29,448 nucleotides of DNA, from NCBI GenBank assembly GCA_964528795.1, contig CAZGUY010000009.1, forward strand, positions 1-29,448, read 5' to 3'. Origin of the DNA: DATFJC01 sp964528795 (GTDB lineage: Bacteria > Patescibacteriota > Patescibacteriia > UBA2591 > UBA6264). Of this stretch, positions 7,388 through 14,319 are shown piece by piece; the stretch's first letter is position 1; every line of letters starts with the position of its first letter. Under the pieces are notes generated by a model, which did not search any database, was not told where the DNA came from, and worked only from the letters and a program-made list of their open reading frames with translations. Made by a program: the position numbers and the translations under genes.

Positions 7388-7461
7388 TGGACGGTGTAGG
7401 ACTCGAACCTACGACCTTCTCGGTGTAAACGAGACGCTCTAGCCAGCTGAGCTAACCGTCC
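7388..7461 (-). tRNA. tRNA-Val(TAC)
   Basis: Acceptor GGACGGT/ACCGTCC, discriminator A, anticodon stem TCTCG/CGAGA with loop TTTACAC, T-arm GTAGG/CCTAC. CCA is not encoded. Six nt separate it from tRNA-Phe, so both are probably cut from one transcript. Confidence 0.95.
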
Positions 7462-7474
7462 TTTTTAAATTACA

Positions 7475-7493
7475 TGGTGGACCTGGAGGGATT
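7475..7493 (-). tRNA. Partial tRNA cut by the assembly gap, specificity unknown
   Basis: Reading the minus strand out of the gap: AAT, T-stem CCCTC, acceptor CAGGTCC, discriminator A, then an encoded CCA. The 5' end would begin GGACCTG. The anticodon lies in the gap. Encoded CCA is shared only with tRNA-Val(GAC) in this window. Confidence 0.7.
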
Positions 7494-7593
7494 NNNNNNN
7501 NNNNNNNNNNNNNNNNNNNNNNNNNNNNNNNNNNNNNNNNNNNNNNNNNNNNNNNNNNNNNNNNNNNNNNNNNNNNNNNNNNNNNNNNNNNNN
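7494..7593. other. Scaffold gap of 100 N
   Basis: Exactly 100 undetermined bases inside a tRNA cluster. The round number suggests a default gap size, so true distance and content are unknown; at least the 5' part of one tRNA is missing. Confidence 0.98.
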
Positions 7594-7594
7594 G

Positions 7595-7677
7595 TGCCCG
7601 GAGTGGGATTTGAACCCACATGCTCAAAAGAGCCATGGCCCTCAACCATGCGCGTATGCCGATTCCGCCATCCGGGC
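7595..7677 (-). tRNA. tRNA-Leu(GAG)
   Basis: Class II tRNA: acceptor GCCCGGA/TCCGGGC, discriminator A, anticodon stem CATGG/CCATG with loop TTGAGGG, long variable arm GCTC-TTTT-GAGC, T-arm GTGGG/CCCAC. Its 5' end lies 5 nt after the rplS stop codon, so it is probably excised from the rplS transcript. Confidence 0.95.
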
Positions 7678-7682
7678 AAAAA

Positions 7683-8219
7683 TTACTTTTTTTCTTTGAG
7701 CTTTTTCTTGTTATTTCTAAGGTAATATAATTTTGAACGACGCACTTTATGTCGTTTAACTACTTCTATTTTTTGAATAGCTGGCAAATGGAGAGGGAAT
7801 ATTTTTTCAACTCCAACTCCTCCCGTAGCTTCTTTTCTTACTGTAAAAGTAGCATTTAGGCCTTTCCCATGTTTTCTAGCTATTACAATACCTTTAAAAA
7901 TTTGAGTATAAGTTTTACCACCTCTTTCTACTTCCTGATAAACTTTAATTAAGTCACCAGGACCAAATTCCGGAATTTCTTTTTTGGTCTCTTTTTTACT
8001 TTCTTTTTGTTTTTCTTTAGAACCTTTTTCTTCTTGTCCTTTGGCTTCTTTTTTTTCTTCCTTATCTTTTTCTTTTTTCTTTTCCTCTTTTTCCTTTTTA
8101 CTTTCTTTTTTTTCTTGTTTTTTCTTTTCTTGTTTCTCTTTTTTATTTTTTTTCTTTTTATCTTGATCTTGAGGTTTCTTTTTTGTTTCCTTTTTTTTAT
8201 TTGTATCTTTATAAGCCAT
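7683..8219 (-). CDS. rplS: Ribosomal protein L19 with long charged N-terminal extension
   Basis: A 178-aa protein. Residues 84-178 are a normal L19 domain (FGPGDLIKVYQEVERGGKTYTQ..., FTVRKEATGGVGVEKIFPLHLP, VRRSKLYYLR). L19 is usually about 115 residues; here roughly 80 residues of nearly pure Lys/Glu precede it. L19 sits at the contact of the two ribosomal subunits near 16S helix 14. The extension is probably disordered and could bind rRNA or pack on the ribosome surface. It is the displaced end of the rpsP-trmD-rplS block and runs straight into tRNA-Leu. The chosen ATG (MAYKD) is the only plausible start; no ribosome-binding site is present. Confidence 0.92.
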   Translation of the reverse strand: MAYKDTNKKKETKKKPQDQDKKKKNKKEKQEKKKQEKKESKKEKEEKKKEKDKEEKKEAKGQEEKGSKEKQKESKKETKKEIPEFGPGDLIKVYQEVERGGKTYTQIFKGIVIARKHGKGLNATFTVRKEATGGVGVEKIFPLHLPAIQKIEVVKRHKVRRSKLYYLRNNKKKLKEKK

Positions 8220-8279
8220 ATTTATATTTTGTATTAATTATTCAAGGATTTACTACCTTAAATTATTTTACTTATTAAA

Positions 8280-8843
8280 TTATTTATTAAATTCTTTTTT
8301 AATTATTGTTTTAACTTTTTCAACTGTTTTATCTAATTTATTTTGTTTATTTTCCACTATGTAATCCCATTTGTTTAGAGTTTTTAATTCTTCTTGGGCT
8401 TGATTCAATCTTTTTTTAATTGACTCGTCCGTTTCAGTTTCTCGATCTTTAAGGCGTTTTTTAATAACATCTAAGTCAGACACGGTTATGAAAATTACTA
8501 CGGCATCAGGAATTTTTTCTTTAATTGTTTTTGCTCCCTGACAATCGATTCTTAAAATAACAGGTTTATTAGATTTTAAAGCCTGTTTTACAGCTTTTCT
8601 TGAATTACCATAATAATTACCATAAACTTTCGCCCACTCTAAAAATTCATTACTATCAATCATGCTTTTAAACTTTTCTTCACTAACAAACCAATAATCT
8701 TTGCCATTTACTTCGCTTTCTCTTTTATCTCTTGTAGTAGTAGTTACAATTCTTTTATAATCTAAACCTGATTTTTTCAAACCATCTATAACGCTGTCTT
8801 TTCCTGCGCCTGATAGGCCTGATATAACAAAAAGTTTCGCCAT
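8280..8843 (-). CDS. gmk: Guanylate kinase
   Basis: A 187-aa enzyme that makes GDP from GMP and ATP. The N-terminal P-loop is GLSGAGKDS (9-17), with Asp where most guanylate kinases have Ser, followed by Ser. The GMP-binding blocks TTTTRDKRESEVNGKDYWFVS and FLEWAKVYGNYYG are intact, as is RIDCQGAKTIK. Asp after the P-loop Lys is known in the related ribose bisphosphokinase PhnN, but the GMP-site motifs and length point to a true guanylate kinase. It begins one nt after the stop of the pseudouridine synthase gene, so the two are coupled. Confidence 0.92.
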   Translation of the reverse strand: MAKLFVISGLSGAGKDSVIDGLKKSGLDYKRIVTTTTRDKRESEVNGKDYWFVSEEKFKSMIDSNEFLEWAKVYGNYYGNSRKAVKQALKSNKPVILRIDCQGAKTIKEKIPDAVVIFITVSDLDVIKKRLKDRETETDESIKKRLNQAQEELKTLNKWDYIVENKQNKLDKTVEKVKTIIKKEFNK

Positions 8844-8844
8844 G

Positions 8845-9528
8845 TTATTTTATTTTATTTAAAATATTTTTTAATTTATTAGGTAAATTAGATTCGAATT
8901 CATGCCATTTTTCATCTAAGTCGTGAAAACCAAGAAAACTTGCATGCAAAAAAATTCTATTCAAATCAAAATCCTTGCTTTTTCTATCTCCTACTATAGG
9001 AGAGCCAATACTTTTTAAATGAAGTCTAATTTGATGAGTTCTTCCAGTTAAAATATTTACCCTTAAAAGGGTATAATTTTTAAATCTTTTTATAACTTTA
9101 TATCGAGTAATTGCTTGTTTTTTAAATTTAGCATCCCTATCTGATTCAATTACAGCCAGCTTATTAGACTTAGTTCTACCAATAGGCTTTTTTATAACTC
9201 CTTTTTCATTAACTTTTCCATAAATCAAGACAGTGTATTCCTTTTCTACTCTTCTATACTTAAACTGAGATTTTAAAGACTTATACATTGCTTGGTTTTT
9301 TGCTATAACCATAAGACCAGAAACTTGCCTATCTAGCCTGTGAACAATACCATATCTTCCTTTTTCGCCAACCTTTTTTATTTCTGGAAATTTTTTAACT
9401 AACCAATCAACTAATGTATTTTTCTTTTGGTGTTTGGTGTGATGAACCAGAATTCCGGCTGGTTTTTCCAAAACTAAAAAATCCCTATCTGTATATATTA
9501 TATTTATTTTTGGAGAATTGTCAACCAT
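8845..9528 (-). CDS. RluA-family 23S/tRNA pseudouridine synthase
   Basis: A 227-aa enzyme that isomerises uridine to pseudouridine in structured RNA. The catalytic block YGIVHRLDRQVSGLMVIAKN holds the catalytic Asp, and GRTHQIRLHLKSIGSPIVGD is the second family signature. No S4 domain is present, so it is a short RluA/RluC-type member; the target base cannot be read from sequence. A longer frame opens at 9612, but the ATG at 9528 (MVDNSPKINIIYTDRDF) fits the family start. A TATAAT box ends only 6 nt before it, so the mRNA would begin at the ATG itself (leaderless). Confidence 0.88.
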   Translation of the reverse strand: MVDNSPKINIIYTDRDFLVLEKPAGILVHHTKHQKKNTLVDWLVKKFPEIKKVGEKGRYGIVHRLDRQVSGLMVIAKNQAMYKSLKSQFKYRRVEKEYTVLIYGKVNEKGVIKKPIGRTKSNKLAVIESDRDAKFKKQAITRYKVIKRFKNYTLLRVNILTGRTHQIRLHLKSIGSPIVGDRKSKDFDLNRIFLHASFLGFHDLDEKWHEFESNLPNKLKNILNKIK

Positions 9529-9534
9529 ATTGGT

Positions 9535-9543
9535 ATTATAACA
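9535..9543 (-). promoter_or_regulatory. Extended -10 promoter giving a leaderless mRNA
   Basis: On the minus strand TGTTATAAT is followed by ACCAAT and then ATG. Transcription starting 7 nt after the -10 box would begin on the A of the start codon. The -35 zone overlaps the T-tract of the preceding terminator. Confidence 0.6.
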
Positions 9544-9556
9544 TAAAAAATATGTG

Positions 9557-9589
9557 AAAAAAAGAGAGGAAGAGATTTTTCTCTTCCTC
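9557..9589 (-). terminator. Intrinsic terminator of the phosphoesterase gene
   Basis: On the minus strand GAGGAAGAGA pairs with TCTCTTCCTC across a 4-nt loop (10 bp, no mismatch), followed by TCTTTTTTT. It ends the 731-aa gene 16 nt after its stop. Confidence 0.92.
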
Positions 9590-9604
9590 GTGTTTATATG
9601 AGAA

Positions 9605-11800
9605 TTATTCAAAAGAACGATACTTTGGTTTCATACGGGTAATGTTGCCGTTTTCGTCCAAAGTCATTTCTGTAATCCACATTCCTAAATAAGGATGTAG
9701 ACCCTTAGAATGGAGATACCAAGTTTGACCTTCCAAACAAGGCACTAAGAAGCTAGCTATACCTCGATATATCATAGCAAATGAAACATGCAAATGTCCA
9801 GTTAAAAACAATTTGACAGAACTTCTTGTGTCTTCTATTTCCTCTATAAAATTGTTAATAAACTTTTGAACTTTGTATGACTTTGCATATGATACACCAC
9901 CTTTAGGATGAAAGAGTTTGATTTTTACATCATTTAACTCTTTAACAGCTTCTAAACCTTTTTCACCACCAATGTATTTCATGTTAGGAATATCACGGGC
10001 AAGTGTTTCAACAACATTGTGTCCACAACGAGTCTTATAAACCCATTCATGTGAACTACCAGTAATAATCCAGGTTGGAATATCAGAATGGGGCCAAACT
10101 TCAACTGCTTTTTTACGCTGGGCATCAGCTCCATGTTGAACTAATTCCTGTTCGTGACCCCTATAAGCATTCATACCATCACATACATCGCCAGAGTGAG
10201 TAATAAGATCAACATTTTCTTCTTCTGCGATCCTATAAACCTCAGATATTAAATCTAACCTTGCATCTCTGTTTCCAATATGAGTATCAGAAAAAGCGGC
10301 TACCTTAATATTAGTATCAAACATGTTTCTTTTATCTAAGGCAGTAAAGCTTCTTTCAGTCCAAAAGAAAGGAATTGAAAGTGTACCTTTGGTTCTATCA
10401 TAAGGTATATTGTAACCTTTCTTCCTTAAAGAGGATACAATATTTTTAACTTCCTTTTTAGGAATATCTAACTTTCTTGAAACTTCACCATAACGATAAG
10501 GTTTTTGTTCCAACAAATTAAGAACTTCCTTTTCTGTTTCTGAAAGAACAGTTGACATCAAGTCTCTGTTACCACGCCAACCCGTTGGGGTTTGGTAAGC
10601 GGTTAAAGGAAACCATTCATAGTCAAAATCAACTGCCCGGCCATCATCATCTAAATTAACAGTTACAATAGTGTAACCTAAAGACATAGATCCACTACGC
10701 CGTCTTTTTGTTTTTTGGGAACTTGTCATTGCATGAAGGCTCGGCAGTCCAATAACGTCCATACCACCAGTTTTTTTTGCAGGAAGATACATAAAAGTAT
10801 CAACTCCGCCTACTATTAAAAGATCGGGATTTTCCTTTTCTTTATTCACATAGTAGACATTTCCTTGCAAATTTTCCTTCATACCCTGAATCATATAAGA
10901 TTTAGCGTATGTGGAACGGTCTTTACCATGAATAACTCTAACGTTTTTCCCGCGAATATGAAAATTACTTTCAACATCACCGGAATAACGATAGTTTTTT
11001 CGCTTTGAAGCTAACAATCTGGCTGGGTTTTGGCCCTTTTTTTTCTTATGCTTTAAGTCCTTTGGACCGTTTATAAAATAGGTCTTAAAGGTAACTTTCG
11101 GCATTCTAGAAGCATAATTAATTTGCTTTTTCAAATCAGAACTATAATAATCCTGTCTTTTAGAGCGAGTTGAATATCCGCCAGTAATATTACCAGCATG
11201 AACTGCAAAATCAACATCTTCTTCTTCTGCTCTTTCAAAAGCTGTAGCTACTAATTCAGGCTGATATGCTTTTAAGCCAAAGCCAGTATCAGATATAACT
11301 AAAAACTTTATCTTATCCTGGGAAATACCTTCGTACTCAATTGGAGCAGAGGGTTTTGGCTCTTTTTCAAGTTCTATCATATAAGTTGAATCTTCCAACT
11401 TCCTATCCTTAATACGTCTCATTGAAATATCATAACCTTTTTCACGCATACCATCAATTAATTGAACTACACCATTTTTTGAAAGACCAAGCTCAACACT
11501 TAACTCTTTCAAAGGAACAGGTTCTTTTTTAACCTTTTTAAAAATTTTCCTTTGAGACTGATTCAGGCTAGTCTCTCCTTTCATAGCATAAGTTTCACTG
11601 TCAAAATCCTTTTTTAGGATAATTTCACCATTTCTGACTTCTTTCACCTTTTTAAGTCTTCGAACTTTCGTCCTAATTGAGCCCCAAGATCTTTCAGAAA
11701 ACTTTCTTTCTGCTACTTCCCTAAGATCCTGCATAGTAGAATACTCATCTACTAAGGACTCTAGAATAATCACTTCTTCCTTTGTCCATTTTCTTCTCAT
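9605..11800 (-). CDS. Tandem winged-helix/phosphoesterase protein with one degenerate domain
   Basis: A 731-aa cytoplasmic protein. Residues 1-55 look like a Myb/SANT-type helical domain (KWTKEEVIILESLVDEY). Residues 78-130 are a winged helix, and 163-400 a calcineurin-like phosphoesterase fold whose metal residues are gone (SDTGFG, HAGN, NGPKD replace SDTH, GD, GNH). Residues 418-475 are a second winged helix, and 497-731 a second phosphoesterase with D505, H507, D538, H584, H631 and GHLH 668-671. Here the GNH motif is GSSHE, so one usual Asn ligand is replaced. Both halves share H-x6/7-YAKSY-x-[IV]-Q, showing internal duplication. A nucleic-acid phosphodiesterase is inferred from the DNA-binding folds; the substrate is unknown. 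It is monocistronic, with promoter, perfect GGAGGT and terminator. Confidence 0.8.
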   Translation of the reverse strand: MRRKWTKEEVIILESLVDEYSTMQDLREVAERKFSERSWGSIRTKVRRLKKVKEVRNGEIILKKDFDSETYAMKGETSLNQSQRKIFKKVKKEPVPLKELSVELGLSKNGVVQLIDGMREKGYDISMRRIKDRKLEDSTYMIELEKEPKPSAPIEYEGISQDKIKFLVISDTGFGLKAYQPELVATAFERAEEEDVDFAVHAGNITGGYSTRSKRQDYYSSDLKKQINYASRMPKVTFKTYFINGPKDLKHKKKKGQNPARLLASKRKNYRYSGDVESNFHIRGKNVRVIHGKDRSTYAKSYMIQGMKENLQGNVYYVNKEKENPDLLIVGGVDTFMYLPAKKTGGMDVIGLPSLHAMTSSQKTKRRRSGSMSLGYTIVTVNLDDDGRAVDFDYEWFPLTAYQTPTGWRGNRDLMSTVLSETEKEVLNLLEQKPYRYGEVSRKLDIPKKEVKNIVSSLRKKGYNIPYDRTKGTLSIPFFWTERSFTALDKRNMFDTNIKVAAFSDTHIGNRDARLDLISEVYRIAEEENVDLITHSGDVCDGMNAYRGHEQELVQHGADAQRKKAVEVWPHSDIPTWIITGSSHEWVYKTRCGHNVVETLARDIPNMKYIGGEKGLEAVKELNDVKIKLFHPKGGVSYAKSYKVQKFINNFIEEIEDTRSSVKLFLTGHLHVSFAMIYRGIASFLVPCLEGQTWYLHSKGLHPYLGMWITEMTLDENGNITRMKPKYRSFE

Positions 11801-11815
11801 AATTACCTCCTTTTT
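11801..11815 (-). promoter_or_regulatory. Canonical Shine-Dalgarno of the phosphoesterase gene
   Basis: AAAAAAGGAGGTAATT directly precedes the ATG. It shares AAAAAAGGAGGTAA and the same spacing with the tmk site; no other gene in the window has it. Confidence 0.85.
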
Positions 11816-11867
11816 TCATTTTTTGTTTATTGTTTTATTTTATTTTCAAAGAACATTATCTATTTTA

Positions 11868-11896
11868 AATCTATCAAAATAATACGCTTTAGTCAA
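11868..11896 (-). promoter_or_regulatory. Candidate promoter of the phosphoesterase gene
   Basis: On the minus strand TTGACT (11896-11891), 17 nt, TAGATT (11873-11868). The -35 box is made by the last codons and stop of the cca gene (CTT GAC TAA). The -10 box is weak; GATAAT further down is an alternative. Confidence 0.45.
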
Positions 11897-13529
11897 GTTT
11901 TTTAATGAAATCTAGAGCTTGTTTTTTAGTTTTAAGATCTCCTTGTAATTGCTTTTCTCTTACTTTTTCTAAAATTTCTCCAATTTTAGGACCAGGTTTT
12001 AAATCAAGCTCTTTCATAATATCGTGGCCGTTAATTAACCTTTCAGGTAAATCTTTTTTATCTTTACTCATTTCTTTTAATTCTTTAATTCTTTTTTTCA
12101 TTTGATTATATTCTCTAAAATTAGGATTACCGCTTTTAGGAATGGTAGCAGATACGTCAGCAAAAGAAATTTTTAATAAATCTTTGCTTGGTTTATCAGG
12201 ATTGAAAAAATATTTTTCAATAGTAGAATTTCTCATTTTGCTAATATCGCCTCTTACTAAAATCATATGTTCTTTTATAAGCCAACAAATATCACTAACA
12301 TCAATCCCTACTTCAGGTGGGCTTGATAATTTTAAACGTTTAGCAATTTCTCTTGTTTTGTCAGCTCCTACTCTATCGTGCTCATTAAAACGAATTCTAT
12401 CTGTACCATCTTCTTTTGGGGTTTGGATAGTATAAGGTTTACCAATATCATGGAAAAGAGTAGCTATTATTAATTCTAAAGATGGTGTTTCATTATCAAA
12501 TTCTTTTTTAAATTCATCTGAAAAAAGTTTTTGAAGAGCTATCTTGGTGTGCTCCCAAACATCACCTTCATGATGATAATTATCAGGTTGAGGACAATCT
12601 TTCATTTTTAAAATTTCTGGCATAATTTCCTTAAAAGCTCCACTTTTATCATAAAGCTCCATGGCTTGAACCGGGTTTTCTTTAAAAGACTTTAAAAGTT
12701 CTTTAGCAATTACCTCATAAGGCACCACCCTTTCTTCTTCTACATCAGGCAAAGACATATTGCCTTCTTGTTTCATATGAAGTTCGCTTTTGATCTTGTT
12801 AATATTTTCCATGTTTTCTTTTAAAGCCTGCCAAGTTTTTTCTTCGATTTTCCAATTTTTGTCTGACTTCTCATGCAAAGTATTAAGTTGACAAACAAAA
12901 CGCATAGCTCTTAGCATTCTAGAATAATCTTCTTGAAATCTATCTTTAGGATCTCTTACCGCTTTAATTAAATTATTTTTTAAATCCTCCATCCCATTAA
13001 ATGGATCTACGATTTCAAGATCTGAATCAATTTTTAAAGCCATTGCATTTACAGTAAAATCGCGTCGTGATAAATCAGACTCAATGTCTAGAGAAGGATA
13101 AGTTTCTATTTCTACATCTCTATAGCCCCCCGTGCCTAAAGCATAATCTTTTCTTGGTAAAGCGATATCTAAAGGATGAGATAATTTTGATTCTTTTGGA
13201 TTAAATTTAAAAACACCAAAAGTCTGACCAACTAAATTAACTTGGCCTTTAGTATTTAAAAAACTTTCTAACTTTTTTGAGTCAACATTTCTAACCACAA
13301 AATCATAATCTTTAGTATCGCGATCTAAAATCGTGTCCCTAACAGCTCCACCAACTAAAAAAATCTCTGCTTTAGGAAATTCCTTTTGCAGATCTTGAAA
13401 AATTTCATAACAACCATATTCTTTTAAGGTTTCATCTAAACCTTCAAGTCTTTTTTTTATGTTGATATCTTGAGAATTGTCCATATTATTTTCTTTAGAA
13501 CAATTTGTATTAAAGTTTTCTTTAAACAT
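11889..13529 (-). CDS. cca: CCA-adding tRNA nucleotidyltransferase with HD domain
   Basis: A 546-aa class II nucleotidyltransferase. The head holds FLVGGAVRDTILDRDTKDYDFVV, with the GG and DxD metal/NTP motifs, and LSRRDFTVNAMAL. An HD hydrolase domain follows (NYHHEGDVWEHT ... FHDIGKPYT ... EHDRVGADK). The family adds CCA, or only part of it, to tRNA 3' ends or adds poly(A); the exact activity is not readable here. CCA addition is needed in this organism because four of the six tRNA genes seen lack an encoded CCA. An insert rich in Glu/Lys separates head and HD domain. The start at M1 lies 5 nt after the stop of the preceding gene; M16 is an alternative start. Confidence 0.88.
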   Translation of the reverse strand: MFKENFNTNCSKENNMDNSQDINIKKRLEGLDETLKEYGCYEIFQDLQKEFPKAEIFLVGGAVRDTILDRDTKDYDFVVRNVDSKKLESFLNTKGQVNLVGQTFGVFKFNPKESKLSHPLDIALPRKDYALGTGGYRDVEIETYPSLDIESDLSRRDFTVNAMALKIDSDLEIVDPFNGMEDLKNNLIKAVRDPKDRFQEDYSRMLRAMRFVCQLNTLHEKSDKNWKIEEKTWQALKENMENINKIKSELHMKQEGNMSLPDVEEERVVPYEVIAKELLKSFKENPVQAMELYDKSGAFKEIMPEILKMKDCPQPDNYHHEGDVWEHTKIALQKLFSDEFKKEFDNETPSLELIIATLFHDIGKPYTIQTPKEDGTDRIRFNEHDRVGADKTREIAKRLKLSSPPEVGIDVSDICWLIKEHMILVRGDISKMRNSTIEKYFFNPDKPSKDLLKISFADVSATIPKSGNPNFREYNQMKKRIKELKEMSKDKKDLPERLINGHDIMKELDLKPGPKIGEILEKVREKQLQGDLKTKKQALDFIKKLD

Positions 13530-13534
13530 AATAA

Positions 13535-14008
13535 TTAATTTAAATCAGGATGCCAAAGAATACTTTTTATTTTTCTATGTTTTGGTTCTGATTTTTCACC
13601 ATAAGTAAAATGATGTTTATGAGGCACCTTTTTTTTAAAGCTATTACTTATAGCTTGATTATAGCCCATATAAAAGCCTAAATGAGAGTGTTTTTCTCCA
13701 CTTTCATATTTTACCTTTTCCCAGACAATAACAGCTCCTTTTTTAAGCTCATCAATTTCTTTCCAACCAAAATTTTTCATATCTTTTTCCGTGCTTGAAA
13801 CAGTAGCATGAGGAGTCTTAATTAAATCAAAAAAGTAAAGTATATTAGATACAAAAAAAGCGCAAGAGAGTTCACCACCTTGCACCACGTCTTTTGATTG
13901 ACTTTGGTCTTTGTTTTTAATGTATAAATGCTGAAACATCCTAGAGCCGATACTATTTTCAATCATAGCTAGATAAGTCTTTTTTATATCAACTATATTT
14001 TTATCCAT
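13535..14008 (-). CDS. Putative NlpC/P60-like cysteine hydrolase
   Basis: A 157-aa protein. The candidate catalytic Cys49 lies in GGELSCAFFVSNIL, which would start a helix as in NlpC/P60 folds. It is followed by ELKKGAVIVWE and KHSHLGFYMGYNQAISNSF, which match the 'GD.v.W' and 'HvGiY.G...iha' pattern with H109 as the likely catalytic His. Such enzymes cut peptide links in cell-wall peptides. No signal peptide is visible, which is unusual for a wall enzyme, so an intracellular amidase is possible. The frame is open further upstream into tRNA debris; the ATG at 14008 (MDKNIVDIKK) is the likely start. It runs into cca after 5 nt. Confidence 0.6.
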   Translation of the reverse strand: MDKNIVDIKKTYLAMIENSIGSRMFQHLYIKNKDQSQSKDVVQGGELSCAFFVSNILYFFDLIKTPHATVSSTEKDMKNFGWKEIDELKKGAVIVWEKVKYESGEKHSHLGFYMGYNQAISNSFKKKVPHKHHFTYGEKSEPKHRKIKSILWHPDLN

Positions 14009-14033
14009 AAAAAAATATATTTTACTTAAAAAG

Positions 14034-14053
14034 ATGGTGGGCGATACAGGATT
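14034..14053 (-). repeat. Copy of the tRNA-Val(GAC) 3' end (att-like direct repeat)
   Basis: Twenty bases identical to 14203-14222, the last part of the tRNA-Val(GAC) gene including its CCA, lie 169 bp downstream of it in the direction of transcription. Upstream bases on the minus strand (14067-14054) read AACGAGCGACGTTC, nearly the same as the flank of the tRNA fragment at 20-33. An intact tRNA, then a stretch, then a repeated tRNA 3' end is the usual footprint of tRNA-targeting integrases. Confidence 0.8.
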
Positions 14054-14203
14054 GAACGTCGCTCGTTCCACATCACTCCCTAAAACCACTCGGTTTTAAT
14101 ATTTCCTCCACGGGAAAACATACAGTTTTCCCGACCCCTTTCTGGTTCGAATCCTTTCAAGGATGTAAAAACAGATGGCTTGCCATGAACCAAACAGAGT
14201 TCA
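14054..14203. mobile_element. Possible 150-bp remnant between tRNA 3'-end repeats
   Basis: No gene is visible. It holds three hairpins: TAAAACC/GGTTTTA (14081-14098), CGGGAAAAC/GTTTTCCCG (14111-14133), and CCATGAAC/GTTCATGG (14183-14206), the last including the CCA end of the tRNA. A lone T-arm-like GGTTCGAATCC stands on the plus strand near 14145. It could be a deleted integrative element or a small structured RNA made with the tRNA. Confidence 0.4.
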
Positions 14204-14280
14204 TGGTGGGCGATACAGGATTCGAACCTGTGACCCCTTGCGTGTCGAGCAAGTGCTCTAAACCACTGAGCTAATCGCCC
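14204..14280 (-). tRNA. tRNA-Val(GAC) with C33 and encoded CCA
   Basis: Acceptor GGGCGAT/ATCGCCC, discriminator A, CCA encoded, anticodon stem CTTGC/GCAAG, T-arm ACAGG/CCTGT. The anticodon loop is TCGACAC, so position 33 is C where nearly all tRNAs have U. The anticodon GAC and A73 fit valine. It has its own promoter. Confidence 0.88.
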
Positions 14281-14290
14281 TAACAACTTT

Positions 14291-14319
14291 ATAATACAAC
14301 AAAATTAAAATTTAGTCAA
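14291..14319 (-). promoter_or_regulatory. Promoter of tRNA-Val(GAC)
   Basis: On the minus strand TTGACT (14319-14314), 17 nt, TATTAT (14296-14291), just upstream of the tRNA. The -35 box is formed by the last codons and stop of the Ste24 gene (ATT GAC TAA). Confidence 0.75.

Noticed and set aside
7439..7725. Frames running through the N gap on both strands
   Set aside because: They consist of unknown bases and tRNA sequence.
8007..8237. Phe-rich plus-strand frames opposite the L19 and S16 tails
   Set aside because: They are complements of AAG/AAA-rich coding DNA, not membrane proteins.
8280..8843. Ribose bisphosphokinase PhnN instead of guanylate kinase
   Set aside because: The GKDS P-loop resembles PhnN, but the complete GMP-binding motifs and absence of phosphonate genes favour guanylate kinase.
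14009..14089. N-terminal 27-residue extension of the NlpC-like gene
   Set aside because: It would be encoded by the duplicated tRNA end; the ATG at 14008 gives a normal start.
14080..14286. A 68-aa minus-strand frame across tRNA-Val and the scar
   Set aside because: The peptide is the well-known false translation of a tRNA; no independent support.
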